Source: an uncultured Eubacteriales bacterium (GTDB taxonomy: Bacteria; Bacillota; Clostridia; Christensenellales; Aristaeellaceae). Taken from it: DNA of 7,309 nucleotides. Shown here one piece after another: positions 1 to 6,073 of the stretch. The first letter of the stretch is position 1. Each line of letters opens with the position of its first letter. The DNA lies in NCBI GenBank assembly GCA_944353735.1, contig CALVPU010000270.1, positions 1 to 7,309 on the forward strand, given 5' to 3'. The notes beneath the pieces are model-generated. The model was not told where the DNA came from. It ran no database searches and was given only the letters and a program-made list of their open reading frames with translations. The position numbers and the translations under genes were made by a program.

Positions 1-1
1 G

Positions 2-1108
2 CGTGTGCGCCCCGTCAAGGCCGCCGCGCGCCCCGTGGCGGCGGCGGAGCGCGAGTCGGGCCGGCTGCGCCGGCTGGGCGGGGTAGCGCTTGCCGGATTT
101 GACGTGCACGTGGCGGACGGGCGCACCCTGCGCGAGGAGCGCGGCGAAGTCCTGTTCGTCGAGGCGGGCGTCTCGGGCATCGCGGCGATGCAGCTGGCAC
201 GGGCATGCGGCGAGGCGCTGCGCATGGGACGGCGCTGCGCCGTCCGCCTCAACCTGCTGGAACCCCTGCTGCACGGCGGATTTGCGTCCGGAACGCCGGC
301 TGCGCCGGACAATGCCGCACCTGCCGGCGCGGCGGCAGGCGTGGATGTGCGCGGCGCGGCGTTGGATATGGTCACGCGCGGGCGCGGTGCGGCGGCAGAC
401 ATGGACTCGCGCGGCGCGGCGCCGGATATGGTCACGCGCGGGTGCGGTGCGGCGGCAGACATGGACTCGCGCGACACGGCACCGGACATGGGCGCGCGCG
501 GGCTCGGCGCGGCGTCGGATATGGGCAAAGTCCGGCGCGGTGCAGATGCCCGGCAGGCGCAGGCGGACGCGCTGGACTTTGCCGGCGAACGGACATCCGC
601 CGCGCGGAGCGCCTGCCGGCAGGCCGCTTCCGGGACGCCGCATCCGGCGAACGCCCGTCGGGAAGCGCTCGCCGCGCAGGCTGCCGCCATGCTGCGCGAG
701 CGCATGCAGAACCTGCCTGACCGGCCGCTGGAGGACTTCTTGAACGGCATTCTGCCGCGGCGCGTCGGACAGGCGGTGCTCCGCGCGGCGGGCATCGCGC
801 CGATGACGCGCCCGGCGCACTCGCTGAACGGTGCGGAGGTGCGCGCGCTGGCGGATGCGCTGACGAGTTGGACGATCCCGGTCGACGGTGTCCTCGGCTT
901 CGACCACGCGCAGGTCACGGCGGGCGGCACGCTGCTCGACGGTTTCGACTGGGACTCGCTGGCGTCCCTGCGCGTGCCAGGGCTGTACGCCGCCGGCGAA
1001 GTGCTCGACGTCGACGGCGACTGCGGCGGCTTCAACCTGCAGTGGGCATGGTCGTCGGCGCTGCTCGCCGCGCGGGCAATCCTGCGGGAAACGGGCGTCG
1101 GGAAATGA
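2..1108 (+). CDS. NAD(P)/FAD-dependent oxidoreductase, HI0933/BaiN family (5' truncated)
   Basis: This is the C-terminal part of an HI0933/BaiN-type flavoprotein, a family of soluble FAD enzymes that mostly lack an assigned substrate; BaiN is linked to bile-acid reduction in some clostridia. The frame is open from the window edge, so the true start and the N-terminal GxGxxG dinucleotide fold lie upstream. A GTG at 5 is only the first start-like codon in view. Numbering from it, residues 47-60 (GEVLFVEAGVSGIA) match the family's 'GELLFTHxGxSGPA' segment, residues 230-264 match the helix before 'LPKRL', and residues 326-344 (GLYAAGEVLDVDGDCGGFN) are the hallmark C-terminal FAD-binding loop, followed by LQWAWSSALLAA. 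The oddity is residues about 90-218: an Ala/Gly/Arg/Asp/Met-rich, repeat-built insertion where family members pass directly from the 'LDLLP' strand to the next helix. The reading frame stays open through it. Family assignment is firm; substrate is unknown. Confidence 0.9.
   Translation, partial: RVRPVKAAARPVAAAERESGRLRRLGGVALAGFDVHVADGRTLREERGEVLFVEAGVSGIAAMQLARACGEALRMGRRCAVRLNLLEPLLHGGFASGTPAAPDNAAPAGAAAGVDVRGAALDMVTRGRGAAADMDSRGAAPDMVTRGCGAAADMDSRDTAPDMGARGLGAASDMGKVRRGADARQAQADALDFAGERTSAARSACRQAASGTPHPANARREALAAQAAAMLRERMQNLPDRPLEDFLNGILPRRVGQAVLRAAGIAPMTRPAHSLNGAEVRALADALTSWTIPVDGVLGFDHAQVTAGGTLLDGFDWDSLASLRVPGLYAAGEVLDVDGDCGGFNLQWAWSSALLAARAILRETGVGK
331..526 (+). repeat. 60-bp tandem repeat inside the flavoprotein gene
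   Basis: The unit is exactly 60 bp, so it adds 20 residues per copy without shifting frame. Copies at 361-420 and 421-480 differ at only 5 of 60 positions. A partial copy lies before them (331-360) and a more diverged one after (481-526, about three quarters identical). Each unit encodes two half-units of the form GAAxDM, for example GAALDM-VTRGR and GAAADM-DSR. The high identity of the two central copies suggests recent duplication. Confidence 0.88.
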
Positions 1109-1195
1109 GCGGTGGCGATCATTTGCGATGCGCGAAGCGCCCGGAAGGGCGTGCGTGACAGCGAAGCGCCTGCGGCGGATATGCGCGCAGCGCTC

Positions 1196-1374
1196 CGCCG
1201 CGCGATGCCTTGCGGTTTCTGCGGCGGCGCTGACGCAGCATCCGTGGTGCTCACACGCCAGCGCACGCGGACGAAGCGCCGCGCGATGCCCTGCGCTTCT
1301 TGCGGCGGCGGTGACACGGCGCGCGCGGGCAAAGCGCCGCGCGATGCCCCGTAGTTTCCACGGCGGCGCTGACG
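1196..1374 (+). repeat. Three dispersed copies of a 40-bp hairpin-type intergenic repeat
   Basis: Copies lie at 1196-1235, 1277-1316 and 1335-1374. All begin with CGCCGCGCGATGCC and end with CGGCGGCG followed one base later by TGAC; copies 2 and 3 each match copy 1 at about 34 of 40 positions. CGCCGC at the left and GCGGCG near the right can pair over a loop of about 19 nt (shorter pairing in copy 3), so each could fold as a hairpin like REP-type elements. Spacing is irregular (81 then 58 bp). Shorter GAAGCGCC...TGAC fragments at 1135-1158 and 1163-1170 may be older remnants. The surrounding gap (1109-1493) has open frames, but none has a ribosome binding site or recognisable protein, so I treat it as non-coding. 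A small hairpin, CGCCC-GGAA-GGGCG, lies at 1138-1151. Confidence 0.6.
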
Positions 1375-1493
1375 CGCTTCTCGCGGCAGCGCGCGGCGGC
1401 GGTTTCGTAAACAATCCGACGCGCGGCGGCAAGTGCATTGCCTTCCGCGCCGCGCGCGGTTTACCTTTGGACAAGAGATGAGGAGGATGTACG

Positions 1494-1742
1494 ATGCTGG
1501 AATACCGTTACGACACCCAACTGTTGATCGAAAACGCCAACAAGACCGAGGACGAACTCGCCGCGGCGATCTCGGCGATCCCCGGCGACTCGCTGCTGGC
1601 GGTGGGCGACAGGGAAATGATGAAGGTGCACTATCACACGAACGTGCCGTGGAAGGTGCTGGAGCTGTGCGCCTCGATCGGCGAGATCTACGACATCGTC
1701 ATCGAAGACATGGAGCGCCAGTCGCACGGCCTGCAGGGCTGA
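1494..1742 (+). CDS. Stand-alone FakA middle-domain-like small protein (82 aa)
   Basis: The 82-residue product resembles the middle domain of FakA/YloV, the ATP-binding subunit of bacterial fatty acid kinase. In FakA that domain sits between the DhaL kinase domain and the FakB-facing C-terminal domain. Visible matches: residues 5-9 (RYDTQ) against the family's 'YCTE' start, residues 31-38 (GDSLLAVG) against 'GDSLVVVGDD', residues 44-50 (KVHYHTN) against 'KVHVHTN', and 63-74 (GEIYDIVIEDME) against 'GELxxIKIENMREQ'. Neither kinase nor C-terminal domain is present in or beside it. The HxH pair (H46, H48), reported as zinc-binding in FakA, is kept, but the cysteine expected in 'YCTE' is Asp7. The start is fixed by AGGAGG at 1481-1486, 7 nt before the ATG. 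Such short proteins are often labelled 'kinase to dihydroxyacetone kinase' in databases; catalytic activity by itself is unlikely. Function unknown; an accessory or regulatory role is inference. Confidence 0.82.
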   Translation: MLEYRYDTQLLIENANKTEDELAAAISAIPGDSLLAVGDREMMKVHYHTNVPWKVLELCASIGEIYDIVIEDMERQSHGLQG

Positions 1743-1756
1743 GCGCCGGCGCGAAG

Positions 1757-1785
1757 GCGAGTCGCGGGCGCCGCTCGCGGCTCGC
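1757..1785 (+). other. Strong GC-rich stem-loop downstream of the FakA-like gene
   Basis: GCGAGTCGCG (1757-1766) pairs with CGCGGCTCGC (1776-1785) over a 9-nt loop, giving a 10-bp stem with one G-U wobble. It begins 14 bp after the stop codon at 1742. Only two T residues follow, so it is not a standard intrinsic terminator, though it could slow transcription or protect the 3' end. Its right arm overlaps the first CRISPR-like repeat copy. Confidence 0.5.
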
Positions 1786-1987
1786 TTCCGCATGGGGCGT
1801 GGATTGAAATTGCGCGGTTTCCGCCGAACTCGATCGGCGAGGCGGCGTCGTTCCCCGCACGAAGAGCGCGGATTGAACCTGTTTTCGGCAAGCACGGACA
1901 GCCTGTCGCGCCCCACACGGGGAGCATGGATTGAAATCCACCGGCACGCTTTCCAGCCCCAATTCCTTCGCGTCGCTCCCCGCATGG
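1781..1987 (+). CRISPR. Degenerate type I-C CRISPR array (three repeats plus a half repeat)
   Basis: The repeats follow the type I-C pattern: GTCGC, a C-run, a short loop, a G-run, then GTGGATTGAAAT. Copy 1 (1781-1810, shortened) ends GGGGCGTGGATTGAAAT; copy 2 (1847-1879, 33 nt) ends GCGCGGATTGAACC; copy 3 (1905-1937, 33 nt) is the best kept, with CCCC-ACAC-GGGG and GCATGGATTGAAAT; copy 4 (1972-1987) keeps only the left half, GTCGCTCCCCGCATGG. Intervening spacers are 36, 25 and 34 nt and unrelated to one another; about 34 nt is normal for I-C. The antisense translation of copy 3 reads ISIHAPRVGRD and of copy 2 FNPRSSCGE, strings well known as spurious 'proteins' from I-C repeats. The ATTGAAAT end sets the orientation as + strand. 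Differing mutations in every repeat, no AT-rich leader and no cas gene in the window indicate a dead relic rather than a working array. Confidence 0.8.
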
Positions 1988-1996
1988 AAAAAAGGC

Positions 1997-2352
1997 AGGC
2001 TTCCCGCACCTCAGGCAGCGCGCAAGACGCTGCCTTCCCGCAGGGCACAGTTTTCCGCCGGAAGCGGCGAACCGCCGAGCACCATGGCAAGCACCGTGGA
2101 CTTCCCCGCGGGGCGCGGTTCGCCGCGCCTGACGTCGCGATGTGCGCCTCCGGCGGCGCGTACAAGGAAAGCCGCCGGCGCAGCGGAGAACCGCTTCCCG
2201 CACAGCAAGATGCGCGGATGAAGGTTCTGCCACATTTTTTGCAAGGCGGCGAATCGCTTCCCGCGCGCGGCGAGGTGCGCGGAGCTTCCGGCGGGCTGGA
2301 ACTGCTCACGCGCATGGGCATCGCTTCCCGCGCGGGCGAAGTGCGCGGAACT
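1997..2352 (+). repeat. Eroded continuation of the CRISPR repeat ladder
   Basis: After the half repeat at 1972-1987, the core CTTCCCGC or CTTCCCCGC recurs at about 2000, 2033, 2101, 2194, 2257 and 2324. Three copies retain more of the repeat. 2190-2223 reads CCGCTTCCCGCAC then AAGATGCGCGGATGAAG; 2253-2285 reads ATCGCTTCCCGCGC then GAGGTGCGCGGA; 2320-2352 reads ATCGCTTCCCGCGC then GAAGTGCGCGGAAC. These resemble copy 2 of the clearer array, which has CCCCGCACGAAGAGCGCGGATTGAA, so copy 2 links the two groups. The last three copies are 63 and 67 bp apart, close to a 33-nt repeat plus 34-nt spacer. No gene is visible here, and 2353-2441 shows nothing identifiable before the ribosome binding site of the next gene. 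The assignment is an inference from pattern and spacing; chance similarity in GC-rich DNA is the alternative. Confidence 0.5.
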
Positions 2353-2453
2353 GACTGGTTTCGTTCATCAATCCGCAAAGAGCGCCCAGTTGCGCAGTCC
2401 GCCACGCCTGTCCCAAACTCGCCGCATTTCCCGTTCAGGGCAAGGAGGATACC

Positions 2454-4193
2454 ATGATTCGCATCACTCAGGTTCGCGCGGAGCTGGATTACGCCGCGCA
2501 GCCCCTCGAGCGCCTCGCCGCGCGGGCGCTGCGCGTCCGGACGGAGGAGATCGCCTCGGTCCGCATCGCGCGGCGGTCGGTGGACGCGCGCGACAAGGGC
2601 GACGTCCACTTCTCGCTGACGCTGGAGGTGGAGACGGTTCACCCGCTCCGGCGGCTGCCGCGCGGCGCGGAGACCGTCGCCCCGCCGGAACCGCGCATCG
2701 TCGCGCCGGCAAAGCCGCGCCGCCGCCCGCCGCTGGTAGTGGGACTGGGGCCGGCGGGACTGTTCGCGGCGCTGAAGCTGGCGCGGGCAGGTCTGGCGCC
2801 GGTAGTGGTCGAGCGCGGCAAGCCGGTGGACGAGCGCGCGCGCGACGTGGAATCGTTCTGGCGCGGCGGCGGGCTGTGCCCCGACAGCAACGTGCAGTTC
2901 GGCGAAGGGGGCGCGGGGGCGTTTTCGGACGGCAAGCTCAATTCCGGCATCCATGACCCGCGCTGCCGCGAGGTGCTGGAGACGCTCTGCGAGATGGGCG
3001 CGCCGGAGGAGATCCTCTATCTGGCGAAGCCGCACATCGGCACGGACCGGCTGCGCGGCGTGGTGCGCCGCCTGCGCGAGGCGATCATCGCCGCGGGCGG
3101 CACGGTACTGTTCGAGACAAAGCTGACGGGGCTGATCGTCGAACAGGGGCGCGTCGCCGGCGCGCGTCTGCAGGGCGTCCGCCCGCCCGCCGGCGGCGCG
3201 GCGATGGCTGTTCCCGGCGCCTTCTCCGCGGACGAGATGGGCGCGGAAAACGCATCCCGCGGCGCTTCGACTGCGGACGGCGGGGACGCGGTCTCCCCTG
3301 CCGCTGCTCCCGCGCGCGCGCCTTCTGAAGGCGGCGCGGGCGAGTGGGTTCTCGAGACCGGCGACGTGGTGCTGGCGGTGGGACACAGCGCGCGGGACAC
3401 GTTCGAGATGCTCCACGCGCTGGGCGTGCCGATGTCGCGCAAGCCGTTCTCCATCGGGGCGCGCATCGAACACCTGCAGCGCGACGTCGACCGCAGCCAG
3501 TACGGCGCGGCGGCAGGGCACCCGGCGCTCGGCGCGGCGGACTACAAGCTCAGCGCCAGGCTGCCGTGCGGGCGCTCGGCGTACACGTTCTGCATGTGTC
3601 CGGGCGGACAGGTGGTGGCGGCAGCGAGTGAACCGGGCGGCGTGGTGGTCAACGGCATGAGCTATTTCGCCCGCGACGGCGTCAACGCCAACAGCGCGCT
3701 GCTGATCGCGGTGACACCGGACGACTTCGGCGGCGACGACCCGCTGGCGGGCGTGCGCTTCCAGCGCCGCTGGGAACGCGCGGCGTTCGCGCTGGGCGGC
3801 GGCGATTACCGCGCGCCGGCGCAGCTGGTGGGCGACTTTCTCGCCGGAAAGCCGTCGCACGGACCGGGCGCGGTGACGCCGAGCTATCGCCCGGGCGTGC
3901 GCTGGACGAATCTGGACGGCTGCCTGCCGGCGTTCGCCGTGGAGGCCATGCGCCAGGCGATTCCGCTGCTGGACCGCAAGCTGCGGGGCTTCGCCGCGCC
4001 GGACGCAGTGCTCACGGGCGTGGAGACGCGCTCGTCATCGCCGGTGCGCATCGAGCGCGGCGAGGACTGCATGTCGGCGCTGCGCGGACTGTATCCCTGC
4101 GGCGAAGGCGCGGGATATGCCGGCGGCATCCTCTCCGCCGCCGTGGACGGCCTGCGCTGCGCCGAGCGCCTGATGGCGCGCGCGGAAGGCTGA
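2454..4193 (+). CDS. FAD-dependent dehydrogenase, COG2509 type (NAD(P)/FAD-dependent oxidoreductase)
   Basis: The complete 579-residue protein matches the uncharacterised FAD-dependent dehydrogenases of COG2509, cytosolic flavoproteins of unknown substrate. Residues 1-65 form the family's small N-terminal domain (MIRITQVRAELDY). Residues 94-102 carry the FAD-binding motif VVGLGPAG, with the ribose-binding acidic residue in VVVERG (117-122). Residues 145-162 (SNVQFGEGGAGAFSDGKL) and 305-316 (VVLAVGHSARDT) are characteristic family blocks. Residues 546-560 (LYPCGEGAGYAGGIL) form the C-terminal FAD-contact motif. Residues about 241-296 are an Ala/Gly/Ser/Pro-rich low-complexity stretch between the 'VTGV' strand and the 'VLAVGHSA' strand; it probably explains a length somewhat above the roughly 530 residues usual for the family. 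The start is supported by AAGGAGG at 2442-2448, 5 nt before the ATG. It is preceded by the relict CRISPR region and followed by a non-coding gap, so it is probably transcribed alone; no convincing promoter was seen. Confidence 0.92.
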   Translation: MIRITQVRAELDYAAQPLERLAARALRVRTEEIASVRIARRSVDARDKGDVHFSLTLEVETVHPLRRLPRGAETVAPPEPRIVAPAKPRRRPPLVVGLGPAGLFAALKLARAGLAPVVVERGKPVDERARDVESFWRGGGLCPDSNVQFGEGGAGAFSDGKLNSGIHDPRCREVLETLCEMGAPEEILYLAKPHIGTDRLRGVVRRLREAIIAAGGTVLFETKLTGLIVEQGRVAGARLQGVRPPAGGAAMAVPGAFSADEMGAENASRGASTADGGDAVSPAAAPARAPSEGGAGEWVLETGDVVLAVGHSARDTFEMLHALGVPMSRKPFSIGARIEHLQRDVDRSQYGAAAGHPALGAADYKLSARLPCGRSAYTFCMCPGGQVVAAASEPGGVVVNGMSYFARDGVNANSALLIAVTPDDFGGDDPLAGVRFQRRWERAAFALGGGDYRAPAQLVGDFLAGKPSHGPGAVTPSYRPGVRWTNLDGCLPAFAVEAMRQAIPLLDRKLRGFAAPDAVLTGVETRSSSPVRIERGEDCMSALRGLYPCGEGAGYAGGILSAAVDGLRCAERLMARAEG

Positions 4194-4218
4194 GCGGCGC
4201 GCCGAAAGCCAGCGCCGC
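4194..4218 (+). other. Hairpin immediately after the COG2509-type gene
   Basis: GCGGCGC (4194-4200) pairs perfectly with GCGCCGC (4212-4218) over an 11-nt loop, directly after the stop codon. No T-tract follows, so it is not a typical intrinsic terminator. It may still mark the 3' end of the transcript. Confidence 0.35.
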
Positions 4219-4606
4219 GAAGCGGGCGGTTGAGGCAGGACAACGGCTCCAACGGCCCGTTGACGGGCACGTCCGCCGGAACCGCAGAATGAACGGTGCG
4301 CAGGCGGCACGTCTACGGCGTTGTCAAGCGCGCCGGAAAGCCGGATCGCGGCATGGCGCGCGCGCAGGACGGCTTGGCGCGAACAGAGACGGGCAGCGCG
4401 AGGGACCGCCTTTCCGGCGACCAAATGGTGTGCAGGACGGCGCGGCGCGTTCCGTCCTTTCAGAATGGCGGCAGGTGCCTTCACATTCCGCGCGGCGGCA
4501 ACCGCCGGAAGGCGGCGGCGCGCCCATCGTTCGCATCCCGCGCGCCAGCCGTTCCTTTCTGGAGGTGCGCTTTTCCCGGTCAAATTCATCCCATGGAGGC
4601 CGAACC
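4219..4606 (+). other. Non-coding gap with small hairpins, no gene recognised
   Basis: An open frame runs through this gap into the next gene, but its translation is low-complexity Arg/Ala-rich sequence without a family match, so I treat it as untranslated. Small hairpins are visible: CAACG-GCC-CGTTG at 4250-4262 and CCGCC-GGAA-GGCGG at 4502-4515. No convincing promoter and no clear TPP riboswitch (CUGAGA and ACCUGA blocks) were found, although the next gene makes thiamine diphosphate. Confidence 0.55.
4595..4599 (+). promoter_or_regulatory. Ribosome binding site that sets the start of the HAD-TPK fusion
   Basis: GGAGG lies 7 nt before the ATG at 4607, where recognisable HAD-fold sequence begins. 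The frame is open further upstream to 4289, but no family sequence occurs there, so this site decides the start. A nearby ATG at 4593 is in a different frame. Confidence 0.75.
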
Positions 4607-5902
4607 ATGCACGATATTCCCTTCAAGGCGGCGCTGTTCGATCTGGACGGCACGCTGCTGGACAGCATGTACGTGTGGAAGCGCGTGGACGAGGTGTTCT
4701 TCGCCGCGCGCGGCATCCCCATCCCGCCGGATTACGGGCGCGCCATCGCCGGCATGAGCTTTCGCGAAACGGCGCAATACACCGTCGACCGCTACCTTCC
4801 CGGCGAGGACTGGCGCGACGTCTGCGCCGAGTGGACGCGGCTGTCGCAGCTGGAGTATGCCCGCAACGTCCGCCTCAAGCCCGGCGCGATGCGCTATCTG
4901 CGCCTGCTGCGCCGCGCCGGCGTCAAGCTCGCCGTGACGACGGCGCTGACGCCGGACCTGTTCGAGCCCTGCCTCGCCCACCTCGGCGTGGACGAGCTGT
5001 TCGACGTTTTCTGTTCCACCGACCACACCGGCGGCCGCGGCAAGCTCAGTGGCGAGGTCTACCGCCTCGCGGCGAACCGACTCGGCGTCGCGCCGGCGGA
5101 CTGCGCCGTGTTCGAAGACGTGCTCGCCGGCATTCGCGGCGCCAAGGCGGCGGGCATGCGCGCCTACTGCGTGCGCGACCGCCATTCCGAAAAGGACTTC
5201 GACGCCATCGCCGCGCTCGCCGACGGCATGATCGACGACTTCTTCGACATGCGCCGCCACCACGCCTTCCCGCCGGAGCCGCGCTGCGTCGTCTTTACCG
5301 CGCGCTGCGAGGGCGATCCCCGCGCCGCCTATGCGCCCGAACCGGGCGACTTCGCGCTGTGCGCCGACGGCGGCTGGAAGCTGGCGCAGTCGCTGGGCGT
5401 CGCGCCCGACCTCGTGATCGGCGATTTCGATTCCGCCGAACCGCCCGCGTCCGGCGCGGTCGAGCGCCACCCCGTGATGAAGGACGACACCGACACGATG
5501 CTGTGCATCAAGCGCGGCCTGCGGGAGGGCTACGGGCGCTTCCTGATCGTCGGCGGCTTCGGCGGGCGCTTCGACCACACGCTGGCGAACCTGCAGTCGC
5601 TCGCCTACGCCGCCGCGCACGGCGCGCAGGCGGAGATGGCGGACGGCTGCTGCCGGGCGATCGCGCTGCGCGAGGGCAGCGTGCGCCTGGCGCGGCGGCA
5701 GGGCAAGCTGTCGCTGTTCGCGATGAGCGACCGCTGCCGCGGCGTGACTGTGCGCGGCGCGCTCTATCCGCTCGAGGACGCGGAACTGGTCAACGACTTT
5801 CCCCTCGGCGTGAGCAACGAGTACGCCGCCGACCACGTGGAGATCGCCGTCGCCGAGGGCACGCTGCTGATCGTGCAGGCCGACGATCCGGCGCGGGCCT
5901 GA
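4607..5902 (+). CDS. HAD-family phosphatase fused to thiamine diphosphokinase
   Basis: The 431-residue protein joins two enzymes. Residues about 6-215 form a HAD hydrolase with a helical cap like beta-phosphoglucomutase. Motif I is FDLDGT (11-16; nucleophile D12, acid/base D14), motif II is the Thr at 111-112, motif III is K146, and motif IV is FEDVLAG (169-175). Residues about 225-430 form thiamine diphosphokinase, which transfers diphosphate from ATP to thiamine. It shows CADGGWKLA (252-260), IGDFDS (271-276), KDDTDTMLCIK (292-302), GGFGGRFDHTLANLQ (316-330), and the thiamine-side C-terminal domain with YPLEDAEL (387-394) and GVSNE (401-405). All expected catalytic aspartates are present in both halves. 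The kinase half is near its normal stand-alone length, so this is a full fusion with almost no linker. The HAD substrate is unknown; thiamine monophosphate is an attractive inference because the two steps would then run in sequence. A general-purpose HAD phosphatase is the alternative. Confidence 0.93.
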   Translation: MHDIPFKAALFDLDGTLLDSMYVWKRVDEVFFAARGIPIPPDYGRAIAGMSFRETAQYTVDRYLPGEDWRDVCAEWTRLSQLEYARNVRLKPGAMRYLRLLRRAGVKLAVTTALTPDLFEPCLAHLGVDELFDVFCSTDHTGGRGKLSGEVYRLAANRLGVAPADCAVFEDVLAGIRGAKAAGMRAYCVRDRHSEKDFDAIAALADGMIDDFFDMRRHHAFPPEPRCVVFTARCEGDPRAAYAPEPGDFALCADGGWKLAQSLGVAPDLVIGDFDSAEPPASGAVERHPVMKDDTDTMLCIKRGLREGYGRFLIVGGFGGRFDHTLANLQSLAYAAAHGAQAEMADGCCRAIALREGSVRLARRQGKLSLFAMSDRCRGVTVRGALYPLEDAELVNDFPLGVSNEYAADHVEIAVAEGTLLIVQADDPARA

Positions 5903-5998
5903 CGTTCCGCGGAGGGCGCCATTGCCGCCGTGCAACGTTCCAGCGGAAGCGGACGCGGTCCTGACGCCTTGTCCCCGGCGCATTCTTCCCTGCGGGTG

Positions 5999-6027
5999 TT
6001 GACGCGCGGACGGCAAGGCGCTATAAT
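5999..6027 (+). promoter_or_regulatory. Near-consensus sigma-A promoter for the secreted-protein gene
   Basis: The -35 box TTGACG (5999-6004) and -10 box TATAAT (6022-6027) are separated by exactly 17 nt. Eleven of twelve consensus bases are present, unusual in such GC-rich surroundings. Transcription should begin near 6034, leaving a leader of about 40 nt before the ATG at 6074. Confidence 0.88.
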
Positions 6028-6028
6028 G

Positions 6029-6051
6029 GGATTGCGGCGCTGCCGCGATCC
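6029..6051 (+). promoter_or_regulatory. Inverted repeat across the predicted transcription start
   Basis: GGATTGCGGC (6029-6038) pairs with GCCGCGATCC (6042-6051) over a 3-nt loop, a 10-bp stem with one G-U wobble. It starts one base after the -10 box. As DNA it could be a repressor operator. As RNA, the inner GCGGC/GCCGC part would form a stem at or near the 5' end of the message, which can protect against decay. The sequence does not tell these apart. Confidence 0.5.
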
Positions 6052-6073
6052 ACTTATCCATCGGGAGGCTATT

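Noticed and set aside
1112..1354. Possible 80-residue protein with repeated RRAMPC and CGG elements.
   Set aside because: No ribosome binding site, no family match, and the repeated peptides simply reflect the 40-bp DNA repeats.
1438..1466. Possible promoter TTGCCT, 17 nt, TTACCT before the FakA-like gene.
   Set aside because: The spacing is right, but the -10 box matches only about half of the consensus; too weak to list as a feature.
2233..2240. T-run (TTTTTT) as an intrinsic terminator.
   Set aside because: No stable hairpin lies directly upstream, and it falls in a spacer-like stretch between two eroded repeats.
1461..3860. Very long open frame on the minus strand (about 800 codons).
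   Set aside because: It lies antisense to two well-supported genes and the CRISPR relic, has no family match, and contains the ISIHAPRVGRD and FNPRSSCGE strings typical of antisense I-C repeats. GC-rich codon use explains the lack of stops.
4289..4606. In-frame 106-residue N-terminal extension of the HAD-TPK fusion.
   Set aside because: No family sequence occurs there, while a GGAGG site 7 nt before the ATG at 4607 matches the start of the HAD motif region.
4194..4606. TPP riboswitch ahead of the thiamine diphosphokinase fusion.
   Set aside because: I could not find the conserved CUGAGA and ACCUGA blocks in the right arrangement; a covariance-model search would settle it.
5903..5951. Inverted TTCCGC / GCGGAA pair after the HAD-TPK gene as a terminator.
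   Set aside because: The stem is 6 bp over a loop of more than 30 nt and no T-tract follows.
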